Shown piece after piece: positions 26,910-35,962 of a DNA stretch of 64,000 nucleotides. A model generated the notes under the pieces. That model searched no databases and was not told where the DNA came from. It saw nothing but the letters and a program-made list of their open reading frames with translations. The translations under genes were made by a program, and so were the position numbers. Position 1 is the first letter of the stretch; the number at the start of each line of letters is the position of its first letter. The DNA comes from Prado023 sp963697345 (GTDB taxonomy: Bacteria; Actinomycetota; Actinomycetes; S36-B12; CAIYMF01), in the NCBI GenBank assembly GCA_963697345.1, contig CAVONS010000010.1:62001-126000 (forward strand). The letters run 5' to 3'.

Positions 26910-29900
26910 GTGGGCATGGGGTTCGCCGAGTGGTACAACTGGTCCTCGGCACGTGATGAGCGGCTTGCGGCCCTCTTCTACCGGCACGTCGATCTCGCTG
27001 ACATCGAGGGCCGCGACCCCGAAGCCGTCGTCGGAGCCGTCACCCACCTGATCGATGTCGCGCGGGACCGCGCGCCGCAGCAGGCGGTCGTCCGGGCCGT
27101 CAATCCCACAGCCGTCGACGACGGGTGGACATGCGGGCGCACCGTCGTCTCGATCGTGACAGACGACATGCCGTTCCTCGTGGACTCGGTGAGTGCCGAG
27201 ATCAACCGTCTGGGGATCGGGATCCACCTCGTGGTGCACCCCATCGTTGGCGTCATCCGCAACGAGGTGGGGCGGCTGGTCAGCGCAGAGCCGCCGGGGA
27301 CGGGCACCGACGAGGAGCCGCTGCTGCCTGCGTCGGTCGAGGAGGGGGGTCTCGAGTCGTGGATGCACCTCGAGGTGGCGTGGCAGCCCGACGCGACCGC
27401 GCTGGCCCTCATCGAGGAGAACCTGCGACGCGTGCTCGATGACGTCCGCCGCGCAGTGCAGGACTGGCCACGCATGGTGGCCGCGGCACGCGGACTCGCA
27501 GCCGAGCTGGTGGCCATTCCCCCTCGAGGGATCGCCGGCGACGAGGTCCGTGAGGTCATCGACCTCCTGAACTGGCTGGCGGCTGACCACTTCACCTTCC
27601 TGGGCTATCGGCAGTACGAGTTGGTGGAGGAGGAGGGCCATCCCGACCAGCTGGCGCTGGTGGAGGAGGCAGGCAGCGGGCTGGGCCTGCTGCGCTCGGT
27701 GCGCCCCGAGTCGGGGTCGTTCGCCGAACTCCCCTCAACGGTGCGTCAGAAGGCTCGCGAGCGACGACTGCTGATCGTCACGAAGGCCAACCGCCGTTCC
27801 ACGGTGCACCGTCCGGTGTACCTCGACTACGTCGGCGTGAAGAAGTTCGACCACATGGGCAGGGTCGTGGGCGAGCATCGCTTCATCGGGCTGTTCTCCG
27901 CCTCGGCCTACACGCAGTCCGTCGAGGGCATCCCCGTGATCGACCGCAAGGTCCGCCTCGTGCGCTCGATGCTGGGACTGAGCCGGGGATCCCACGACGG
28001 TCGGGATCTCATGGCCTTCCTGGAGACCTTCCCGCGCGACGAGCTGTTCGCCGTCGATGCTGATGAGTTGACCGCGATCGCCGAGGCCGCCCTCAACCTC
28101 AAGGAACGCCGCGCGACCAAGCTGTTCGTGCGCCGTGACCGGTACGAGCGCTTCCTGTCCTGCCTGGTGTACCTGCCCCGCGATCGCTACATCACCAGCG
28201 TCCGGCTGGAGATCCAGGACATCCTGCTCAACGCCGTGGGCGGGGCCAGCGTGGACTACAGCGCGCGGGTGACCGAGTCGGTGCTCGCCCGATTGCACCT
28301 GGTCGTGCGAATGCCCCGTGGCCAGTCCGTGCCCGACGTGGATGCCGATGCCCTCGAGGCCAAGATCGCCGAGGCGGTGCTGTCCTGGGACGACGAGCTC
28401 CTGGCCGCGCTGGTGGTCGCGGGCTCCGAGATGGGTGCCCACGAGGTGGTGAGCCGGTACCCTCAGGGCTTCCCCGAGTCCTACCGGTCTGTCACCCCGG
28501 TGGACGAGGCGGTCGCTGACCTCACCGAGATCGAGCAGCTCACGCCGCAGGCTCCCCTGCGTGTCTCGCTCCAGTCGGCGACCCAGGTCAGCGGCAAGCA
28601 GGCCAACGCCCGGTTGAAGCTCTACTCGCTGCGCGACCTGTCCCTGGCCGAGGTGCTGCCGGTGCTGTCGAGCCTCGGCGTGAACGTGGTCACCGAGCAC
28701 CCCTTCCAGCTGCATCGCACTGACATCCTCGGGGTGCCGGGGACCGCCTTCATCTTCGACTTCGGGCTGGAGACCAGGGGCACGGCGCGTCTTGGCGGAG
28801 TGCGGCGCATGTGGGAGCAGGCCTTCCTCGCGTGCTGGAACGGGCAGGCGGAGGCTGATGGCCTCAACGGGTTGGTGGCCGAGGCAGGTCTGGACTGGTC
28901 ACGGATCTCGGTGCTGCGGGCCTACGCCCGGTACCTGCGCCAGACGGGCTCGACGTTCAGCCAGGAGTACATCGAGCACGCCGTGATGGCCAACCCGCGG
29001 ATCGCCAGCCTGCTGGTCCAGCTCTTCCACGCCCGGTTCGACCCGGACCTCGTCGGGGAACGGACCGGGCGATCCGACGAGCTGCGCACTCAGATCACCC
29101 GTGCCCTCGACGACGTCGGCAGCTTGGACCAGGACCGGATCCTGCGCTCACTGCTCGACCTCATCCGGGCGACCCTGCGCACCAACCACTTCCAGCTGGG
29201 CCGCCCGGCGCTGGCCCTGAAGTTCGAGCCGAGGCACCTGCGGGTCCTGCCCGAGCCGCGGCCCGCCTTCGAGATCTGGGTCTGCTCGCCCCGCGTCGAG
29301 GGGGTGCACCTGCGCTTCGGCAAGGTGGCGCGCGGCGGCCTGCGCTGGTCGGACCGCCGGGAGGACTTCCGCACCGAGATCCTCGGCCTGGTCAAGGCCC
29401 AGGCGGTCAAGAACGCGGTCATCGTGCCTGTGGGGGCCAAGGGCGGGTTCTACGCCAAGCAGCTCCCGGAGGCATCGGTGGACCGCGAGGCCTGGATGGC
29501 CGAGGGGATCGAGGCCTACAAGACGTTCATCGGCTCGCTGCTGGATGTCACCGACAACCTCGTGGGCAGCGAGGTGGTTCCACCCGCACGCACGGTCCGG
29601 CACGACGGCGATGACACCTACCTGGTCGTCGCGGCCGACAAGGGCACCGCGACCTTCTCCGACATCGCCAACGGCGTGGCCGCCGACTACGGCTTCTGGC
29701 TCGGAGATGCCTTCGCATCGGGTGGGTCGGTCGGCTACGACCACAAGGCCATGGGGATCACTGCCCGGGGCGCGTGGGAGTCGGTCAAGGCGCACTTCCG
29801 GGTGATCGGCCCCGACATCTCCACGGAGACATTCACGGCCGTCGGCATCGGGGACATGAGTGGTGACGTGTTCGGCAACGGGATGCTGCTCTCGCCCAAC

Positions 29901-31739
29901 CTGCGGCTCGTGGCCGCCTTCGACCATCGGCACATCTTCCTCGATCCGGACCCTGACAACGCGGCGTCCTTCGCGGAGCGGCTCCGGCTCTTCGAGCTGC
30001 CACGGTCGGCCTGGTCGGCCTATGCCACGTCGCTGATCTCCGAGGGTGGCGGGGTCTTCCCCCGGACCGCCAAGTCGATCACCGTCAGCGAGCAGGCCGC
30101 TGCCGCGCTCGGTATGCCCGAGGGCGGGCCGATGCCGCCGAACGACCTCTTGCGCGCCATCCTCAAGGCCCCCGTCGACCTGCTGTGGAACGGCGGTATC
30201 GGCACCTACGTCAAGGCCTCGACGGAGGCCAACTCCGACGTCGGCGATCGTGCCAACGATGGGATCCGGGTCAACGGTGCCGACCTGCGGTGCCGTGTCG
30301 TGGGTGAGGGCGGCAACCTCGGGCTCACCCAACGTGGGCGTATCGAGGCGGCCCGCGCCGGGGTGGAGCTGAACACTGATGCGATCGACAACTCGGCGGG
30401 CGTGGACACCTCGGACCACGAGGTGAACATCAAGATCCTCCTCGAGCGGGTCGCCACGGCAGGTGACCTCGACCCGGCAGAGCGGGAGCCGCTCCTGGAG
30501 TCCATGACCGATGACGTCGCACAGCGGGTGCTGGCCCACAACATCGACCAGAACGTCCTGCTGACGTTCGAGTCCCAGCATGCAGCCGCGATGGTGCCTG
30601 CCGTCAGCAGGCTCATCCGCACGCTGGAGAAGTCCGCCGGCCTGGACCGTGCGCTCGAGGCGCTGCCCACCAGGGGGGCCATGGCGGCACAGGTCGCCGA
30701 GGGCAGGGGCCTGACCCGCCCCGAGATCTCCGTGCTCATCGCCTACACCAAGCTCGACCTCAAGGCTGCCGTCCTGGACTCCTCAGTACCCGATGAGGAG
30801 TTCGCCAGCGCGTGGTTGCGCGGGTACTTCCCCGAACGGTTGGCGCAACGCTGTGCCGATCACCTCGAGGACCACCCCCTGCGCCGACAGATCATCACGA
30901 CCGGCCTGGTCAACGAGATGGTCAACCGGGGCGGGATCACCTACGCCATGCGTGCGACGGAGGAGTCCGGAGCAGGCGCGGCCGAGATCGCTCGCGCCTT
31001 CGTCGTCAGCTGCGCGGTCTTCGGACTGCCCGAGCTCTGGGACCGGATCGATGACTGCGAGGGCTCGGTGCCGACTGAGGCGCTCGACGGCCTGCGCAGT
31101 GAGGCCCAGCGACTGCTCGACCGGGCCACGCGATGGTTCCTGCAGACCCGGGGTGGAACCCTGGACGTGGACGGTGAGATCGGACGCTTCCGCCCCCCCG
31201 TGGCCACGTTGGCCGAGGACATCCCCGATCTGCTGATCGGGGCCGAGCGGGAGAGGCTCGACCGGCGTGTGGCTGAGCTTGTGGCCGCTGGCGCCCCGGA
31301 CGACCTGGCCGTCGAGGTGGCCTCCATGCTCGACCTCTTCTCGTTGCTGGACGTGGTCGAGGTGTCCCAGCGCACCGGCGAGGACCCTGCCAGCATCGCC
31401 GCGCTCTACTTCACTGTCTCCGAGGGCTACGAGGTGGATCGTTTCCTGGGTCGCATCACCGCCCTGCCGCGCCGGGATCGCTGGTCCTCGTTGGCGCGCT
31501 CGGCGCTGCGCAGTGACCTGTATGGCGCCCTGGCCTCGCTCACGGCGAAGGTCGCCCTGGCGACCCCGGAGGGTGGCGAGCCTGCCGAGCGGGTGGCCAC
31601 GTGGGAGCAGCGCTACGCGGAGGGCCTGGGGCGCGCCCGGGCCACGCTCGCGGAGATCGGCGCACTGGAGACCTTCGACCTTGCCACGTTGTCCGTGGCG
31701 CTGCGGGTGATCCGCACCCTGGCGGTGCAGGGCGGCTGA
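26910..31739 (+). CDS. gdhB: NAD-specific glutamate dehydrogenase, large (about 180 kDa) class
   Basis: 1609 residues, the size of the L_180 class of NAD-GDH that mainly degrades glutamate to 2-oxoglutarate. The N-terminal third holds ACT-like regulatory modules. The catalytic core lies near residues 800-1000, with ARGGLRWSDRREDFRTEIL and the lysine of VGAKGGFYAK near 840. A long helical C-terminal domain follows. The GTG at 26910 has GAGGAG upstream; ATG 26916 is an alternative. The frame is intact throughout. TATAGG about 120 bp upstream may be part of its promoter. It connects amino-acid catabolism with the TCA cycle. Confidence 0.95.
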   Translation: MGMGFAEWYNWSSARDERLAALFYRHVDLADIEGRDPEAVVGAVTHLIDVARDRAPQQAVVRAVNPTAVDDGWTCGRTVVSIVTDDMPFLVDSVSAEINRLGIGIHLVVHPIVGVIRNEVGRLVSAEPPGTGTDEEPLLPASVEEGGLESWMHLEVAWQPDATALALIEENLRRVLDDVRRAVQDWPRMVAAARGLAAELVAIPPRGIAGDEVREVIDLLNWLAADHFTFLGYRQYELVEEEGHPDQLALVEEAGSGLGLLRSVRPESGSFAELPSTVRQKARERRLLIVTKANRRSTVHRPVYLDYVGVKKFDHMGRVVGEHRFIGLFSASAYTQSVEGIPVIDRKVRLVRSMLGLSRGSHDGRDLMAFLETFPRDELFAVDADELTAIAEAALNLKERRATKLFVRRDRYERFLSCLVYLPRDRYITSVRLEIQDILLNAVGGASVDYSARVTESVLARLHLVVRMPRGQSVPDVDADALEAKIAEAVLSWDDELLAALVVAGSEMGAHEVVSRYPQGFPESYRSVTPVDEAVADLTEIEQLTPQAPLRVSLQSATQVSGKQANARLKLYSLRDLSLAEVLPVLSSLGVNVVTEHPFQLHRTDILGVPGTAFIFDFGLETRGTARLGGVRRMWEQAFLACWNGQAEADGLNGLVAEAGLDWSRISVLRAYARYLRQTGSTFSQEYIEHAVMANPRIASLLVQLFHARFDPDLVGERTGRSDELRTQITRALDDVGSLDQDRILRSLLDLIRATLRTNHFQLGRPALALKFEPRHLRVLPEPRPAFEIWVCSPRVEGVHLRFGKVARGGLRWSDRREDFRTEILGLVKAQAVKNAVIVPVGAKGGFYAKQLPEASVDREAWMAEGIEAYKTFIGSLLDVTDNLVGSEVVPPARTVRHDGDDTYLVVAADKGTATFSDIANGVAADYGFWLGDAFASGGSVGYDHKAMGITARGAWESVKAHFRVIGPDISTETFTAVGIGDMSGDVFGNGMLLSPNLRLVAAFDHRHIFLDPDPDNAASFAERLRLFELPRSAWSAYATSLISEGGGVFPRTAKSITVSEQAAAALGMPEGGPMPPNDLLRAILKAPVDLLWNGGIGTYVKASTEANSDVGDRANDGIRVNGADLRCRVVGEGGNLGLTQRGRIEAARAGVELNTDAIDNSAGVDTSDHEVNIKILLERVATAGDLDPAEREPLLESMTDDVAQRVLAHNIDQNVLLTFESQHAAAMVPAVSRLIRTLEKSAGLDRALEALPTRGAMAAQVAEGRGLTRPEISVLIAYTKLDLKAAVLDSSVPDEEFASAWLRGYFPERLAQRCADHLEDHPLRRQIITTGLVNEMVNRGGITYAMRATEESGAGAAEIARAFVVSCAVFGLPELWDRIDDCEGSVPTEALDGLRSEAQRLLDRATRWFLQTRGGTLDVDGEIGRFRPPVATLAEDIPDLLIGAERERLDRRVAELVAAGAPDDLAVEVASMLDLFSLLDVVEVSQRTGEDPASIAALYFTVSEGYEVDRFLGRITALPRRDRWSSLARSALRSDLYGALASLTAKVALATPEGGEPAERVATWEQRYAEGLGRARATLAEIGALETFDLATLSVALRVIRTLAVQGG

Positions 31740-31758
31740 CCCCGGCCCGGGGCGCCGG

Positions 31759-31764
31759 TAGGCT
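31759..31764 (+). promoter_or_regulatory. Candidate -10 element of prfB (leaderless)
   Basis: TAGGCT lies 8 nt before the prfB ATG. No good Shine-Dalgarno sequence is present. Confidence 0.4.
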
Positions 31765-31772
31765 TGCCGGTC

Positions 31773-32882
31773 ATGGCACTCGACTTCTCCGTGGCTGTGG
31801 CTGAGCTGGCGACCACACTGTCCAGCATCGAGGCGGTCCTGGACCTCCCCGCGATGAGCTCCGAGGTGTCCGAGCTGGAGATCCAGGCCTCTGCGCCCGA
31901 CCTGTGGGATGACCCAGCGGCGGCGCAGAAGGTGACCTCGCGGCTGTCCTTCGTCCAGGGCGAGCTGCGCAAGGTCTCGGCGCTGCGCCAACGGCTCGAG
32001 GACCTGCCGATCCTCGTGGAGCTCGCGCAGGCCGAGGGCGACGAGGGCGCGCTGGCTGAGGCCGAGAAGGAGTTGGGCGAGCTGCAGCGCTCCATCGCCG
32101 AGCTCGAGGTGCGCACCCTGCTGGCCGGTGAGTACGACGTCCGCGAGGCCCTGGTGACGATACGTTCGGAGGCCGGTGGGGTGGATGCCGCGGACTGGGC
32201 CGAGATGCTGCTGCGGATGTACACGCGCTACTGCGAGCGCCACGAGTGGGCGGTCGAGGTCTATGACATCTCCTACGCCGAGGAGGCCGGCATCAAGTCG
32301 GCGACGTTCGCGGTCAAGGCGCCCTATGCCTACGGGACCCTGTCGGTGGAGCAGGGCACGCACCGCCTCGTGCGGATCTCCCCGTTCGACAACCAGGGTC
32401 GCCGCCAGACCTCGTTCGCGGCCGTGGAGGTGCTGCCGGTCACGGAGCAGACAGATCACGTGGACATCCCCGAGAACGAGATGCGCATCGACGTGTTCCG
32501 GTCCTCGGGGCCTGGCGGCCAGAGCGTGAACACCACGGACTCGGCCGTGCGCATCACCCACATCCCGACGGGCATCGTCGTGTCCTGCCAGAACGAGAAG
32601 TCCCAGATCCAGAACCGTGCTGCTGCCCTGCGCGTGCTCGAGGCCCGGCTGCTGGAGCGGCGCAGGATCGAGGAGCGTGCGGCCATGGACGCGCTGAAGA
32701 CCGACACGTCCGGCTCGTGGGGCAACCAGATGCGCTCCTACGTCCTGCACCCGTACCAGATGGTCAAGGACCTGCGCACCGAGTTCGAGACGGGCAACAC
32801 GAGCGGGGTCCTCGACGGGGAGATCGACGAGTTCATCGAGTCGGGGATCCGATGGCGACGGCAGGGTTCTGTCCTGCCATGA
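31773..32882 (+). CDS. prfB: Peptide chain release factor 2
   Basis: 369 residues. RF2 terminates translation at UGA and UAA. The stop-codon recognition tripeptide SPF is at 203-205 and the peptidyl-hydrolysis GGQ motif at 248-250. There is no in-frame UGA near codon 26, so the autoregulatory frameshift of E. coli prfB is absent. The sulfotransferase start overlaps its stop (ATGA). Confidence 0.96.
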   Translation: MALDFSVAVAELATTLSSIEAVLDLPAMSSEVSELEIQASAPDLWDDPAAAQKVTSRLSFVQGELRKVSALRQRLEDLPILVELAQAEGDEGALAEAEKELGELQRSIAELEVRTLLAGEYDVREALVTIRSEAGGVDAADWAEMLLRMYTRYCERHEWAVEVYDISYAEEAGIKSATFAVKAPYAYGTLSVEQGTHRLVRISPFDNQGRRQTSFAAVEVLPVTEQTDHVDIPENEMRIDVFRSSGPGGQSVNTTDSAVRITHIPTGIVVSCQNEKSQIQNRAAALRVLEARLLERRRIEERAAMDALKTDTSGSWGNQMRSYVLHPYQMVKDLRTEFETGNTSGVLDGEIDEFIESGIRWRRQGSVLP

Positions 32883-34156
32883 CCCCGGCGACCCCACTGC
32901 CCGCGGACGCGATCCTGCTGCACCTGGGATTCCACAAGACCGGCACGACCGCGCTGCAGTCGATGTTCGCCGACAGCCGGGCGAGGTTGCTCGAGCACGG
33001 AGTGCTCTATCCGGGCAAGCGCCGGTCGCACCACCCTGCGGCGATGGCGATGACCAACCGGACCTGGGGCGTGGGCCGGGAGGATGGGCAGGAGCCGGAC
33101 CTGCGGGCCTGGAAACGCCTGGCCCGGGCTGCGCGCCGCCATCAGGGCCGGGTGCTGATCTCCAGCGAGAACTTCGCGCTGACCCCGGACGATGCCGCTG
33201 CCCGCATGGTGGCCGACCTCGGTGCCGACCGGGTGCACGTCGTGTTCACGCTGCGCCCGGTCGCTGAGCTGCTCAGCTCGTCCTGGCAGCAGTACCTGAA
33301 GTCCGGTTGGACCGTCTCCTACCACCAGTGGGTGGAGCAGATGGTGGCCGAGCTGGAGCCCGGCGCTCGGCGCTCGGGCTTCTGGCTGCGCAATGACTAC
33401 CCGACGATCGTGGGCAGGTGGGCGTCCCTCGTCGGTCCCCAGCGGGTCCACCTGGTGTGCCTGGACGCCGACGACCGCGGGTTCCTGCTGCGCACGTTCG
33501 AGGAGCTCCTGGGCATCCCGGAGGGCATCGTCGACCCCAGTGTCGCGGACTCCAACCGCTCGATGACGGCGGCGGAGGCGGAGTTGTTGAGGGCGCTGAA
33601 TGCGGCCACCACGCAGTGGGACTGGCCCACCTACCAGCACACGATCCGGGTGGGCGCGGCCGCTGCGATGGTCGAGGATCGGCAACCGGAACCTGGGGAG
33701 ATCCCGCTCGTGACGGCGCAGGACGCACTGGACCGGGTGGCTGAGCACGGCCGTGAGATGGCTGGCGCGGTCTCGGGCCTCGGGGTGGTGGTCCACGGGG
33801 ACCTCGACATCCTCGGTGAGCAGGTCACGGCGTTGGACGGGGATCCCGGCCACCGTCCGGAGGTCGTCCCGATCGACGCCGCCGTGGCCAGTGTGCTGGG
33901 CGCGATCCGGGGGGCGCAGAAGCAGGCGGCCGACGAGCTCGAGCAGACCGTGGCCGAGGCTGTCGATTCGGCTGTGGCCCGGGCCCTGGCAGACGCCGGG
34001 GTGCCCGGAGTTCCGGGTGGTGCCGTGCCCGGCGCTGAACCGGCGAACAGCGACGGACAGGACGATCCGCCCAACGCTGGCGTGGGTCGGCTGGCCAGTG
34101 CCGCCCGTCGTCGCCTGCCGTCCCGACGCGGCCGTGGCCTGCGCCCGGAGCTGTGA
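32879..34156 (+). CDS. Sulfotransferase family protein (P-loop, PAPS-dependent type)
   Basis: 425 residues. The N-terminus has the 5'-phosphosulfate loop: ILLHLGFHKTGTTALQ, with HKTGTT at 19-24. FTLRPVAELLSSSWQQYLKSG resembles the 3'-phosphate-binding segment, with Arg and Ser. The last 120 residues are Ala/Asp/Pro-rich and end in a basic stretch, probably disordered. The ATG at 32879 overlaps the prfB stop; an ATG at 32852 is also in frame. The acceptor is unknown. A sulfotransferase between prfB and ftsE is not part of the usual gene order. Confidence 0.82.
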   Translation: MTPATPLPADAILLHLGFHKTGTTALQSMFADSRARLLEHGVLYPGKRRSHHPAAMAMTNRTWGVGREDGQEPDLRAWKRLARAARRHQGRVLISSENFALTPDDAAARMVADLGADRVHVVFTLRPVAELLSSSWQQYLKSGWTVSYHQWVEQMVAELEPGARRSGFWLRNDYPTIVGRWASLVGPQRVHLVCLDADDRGFLLRTFEELLGIPEGIVDPSVADSNRSMTAAEAELLRALNAATTQWDWPTYQHTIRVGAAAAMVEDRQPEPGEIPLVTAQDALDRVAEHGREMAGAVSGLGVVVHGDLDILGEQVTALDGDPGHRPEVVPIDAAVASVLGAIRGAQKQAADELEQTVAEAVDSAVARALADAGVPGVPGGAVPGAEPANSDGQDDPPNAGVGRLASAARRRLPSRRGRGLRPEL

Positions 34157-34229
34157 TCACGCCCGTAGACTCCTCGTGTGCCCGGCTTGACGCCGCGGGC
34201 TTCACACCATCGTCCCCGGGGAGTGTCGC

Positions 34230-34919
34230 GTGATCCGTTTCGCGAACGTCACCAAGCACTACCCCACTCAGCTGCGCCCGGCCCTGGACGACGTGAGCCT
34301 GGAGGTCACCAAGGGGGAGTTCGCCTTCCTCGTCGGCGCCTCCGGGTCGGGCAAGTCCACCTTCCTGCGTCTCGTGCTGCGCGAGGACCGGCCCACGTCG
34401 GGCAGTGTCTTCGTCGCGGGCAAGGACCTCGGTCGGATGCCGCACTGGAAGGTGCCACATCTGCGTCGCCAGATCGGTGCGGTCTTCCAGGACTTCCGCC
34501 TGCTGCCCAACAAGACGGTCTACCAGAATGTGGCCTTCGCGCTGCAGGTCATCGGTCGGCCCAGTGCCCACATCCGCAAGGTGGTCCCGGAGGTCATCGA
34601 CCTCGTGGGCCTCGCGGGCAAGGAGGACCGGTACCCCGACGAGCTCTCCGGTGGTGAGCAGCAGCGTGTGGCCGTGGCCCGCGCGTTCGTGAACCGGCCG
34701 ATGATCCTGATCGCCGACGAGCCGACCGGCAACCTCGACCCCGCGACGAGCGTGGGCATCATGCGGCTGCTCGACCGGATCAACCGGACCGGGACCACTG
34801 TGGTGATGGCCACCCACGACGCAGCGGTCGTGGACCAGATGCGCAAGCGTGTGATCGAGCTCGAGCATGGTCATGTCGTGCGCGACCAGTCGCGCGGCGT
34901 GTACGGGGTGTCCCGATGA
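34230..34919 (+). CDS. ftsE: Cell division ATP-binding protein FtsE
   Basis: 229-residue ABC ATPase of the FtsEX complex, which transmits ATP hydrolysis to periplasmic or extracytoplasmic wall hydrolases at the septum. Walker A is GASGSGKS (36-43), the signature LSGGEQQRVAVARA, and Walker B ILIADEPTGNLD. A GTG start follows GGGGAG. TAGACT at about 34166 may be a -10. ftsX begins 10 bp downstream. Confidence 0.96.
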   Translation: MIRFANVTKHYPTQLRPALDDVSLEVTKGEFAFLVGASGSGKSTFLRLVLREDRPTSGSVFVAGKDLGRMPHWKVPHLRRQIGAVFQDFRLLPNKTVYQNVAFALQVIGRPSAHIRKVVPEVIDLVGLAGKEDRYPDELSGGEQQRVAVARAFVNRPMILIADEPTGNLDPATSVGIMRLLDRINRTGTTVVMATHDAAVVDQMRKRVIELEHGHVVRDQSRGVYGVSR

Positions 34920-34929
34920 GGCGGTCGGC

Positions 34930-35838
34930 ATGCGCCTGAGGTTCGTGATGGGCGAGGTCCTCACGGGGATCCGCCGAAACCTGACCATGACCATCGCGGT
35001 CGTCATCACGGTTGCGGTGTCCCTGGCCCTGTTCGGCGCCGGCCTGATGGTGCGCTCGCAGGTCGACCTGATGAAGGACTACTGGTACGACAAGGTCCAG
35101 GTGTCGATCTACCTGTGCGGATCGACCTCCGAGGTGATCTCGTGTGCGGAGGGGCCGGTCACGCAGGCCCAGCGGGAGGAGGTCCGACTGGACCTCGAGT
35201 CGCTGCAGCCGCTGGTCGAGGAGGTCTACTACGAGTCGTCCGCGGAAGCGTTCGAACGCTTCTCCGAGCAGTTCAAGGACGCACCCATCCTGTCGAACAT
35301 CACCCCGGACCAGATGCCCGAGTCGTTCCGCGTGAAGCTGTCGGACCCGACGAAGTACGACGTCGTGGCCAGCGCCTTCATCGGTCGGCCCGGCATCGAC
35401 TCGGTGAACGACCAGCGCCGGGTCCTGGACACGCTGTTCGCCATCCTCAACGGGTTCCAGACCGGGGCGCTGGTGATCGCGGGGATGATGCTGCTCGCGA
35501 CGGTTCTCCTGGTGGCCAACACGATCCGTGTGGCTGCGTTCAGTCGTCGGCGCGAGACCGGGATCATGCGGCTGGTCGGTGCGTCGAACTTCTACATCCA
35601 GTTGCCCTTCCTCCTCGAGGCGGCCCTGGCCGCGACCGTGGGGGCCCTGGTCGCGATCGGGCTGCTGGCGATGCTCAAGGCAATCCTGGTCGACGGGGTG
35701 CTGACCCCCAGCTTCCAGTTCACGAGCTTCGTGGGCTGGGATGTCTGGGCGCAGGTGTCGATCGTCGTGTTCCTGACCGGGGTCACGCTCGCGTCCGTGG
35801 CCGCGCTGGTCACGCTGCGTCGCTTCCTGCGTGTGTGA
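34930..35838 (+). CDS. ftsX: Cell division membrane protein FtsX
   Basis: 302 residues with the standard FtsX topology. The first transmembrane helix is near 18-40, then an extracytoplasmic domain of about 130 residues (with Cys pair CGSTSEVISC), and three C-terminal helices near 175-200, 225-250 and 275-295. RRRETGIMRLVGAS is the family motif. It follows ftsE closely and forms the membrane part of FtsEX. Confidence 0.95.
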   Translation: MRLRFVMGEVLTGIRRNLTMTIAVVITVAVSLALFGAGLMVRSQVDLMKDYWYDKVQVSIYLCGSTSEVISCAEGPVTQAQREEVRLDLESLQPLVEEVYYESSAEAFERFSEQFKDAPILSNITPDQMPESFRVKLSDPTKYDVVASAFIGRPGIDSVNDQRRVLDTLFAILNGFQTGALVIAGMMLLATVLLVANTIRVAAFSRRRETGIMRLVGASNFYIQLPFLLEAALAATVGALVAIGLLAMLKAILVDGVLTPSFQFTSFVGWDVWAQVSIVVFLTGVTLASVAALVTLRRFLRV

Positions 35839-35962
35839 TCCGGGTGATCGTCCGCTCAGGATGCAGCCGATCGAGGCCGATGATATAGACATACCGTGAT
35901 GGCGCGGTACTCTGGAAGTCGCACTCACACACGTGGGTTTACGAGGCATGAGGGGCGGGCAG

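Noticed and set aside
31773..32882. Programmed +1 frameshift in prfB
   Set aside because: The frame is continuous and lacks the in-frame UGA and CTTT slippery site near codon 26.
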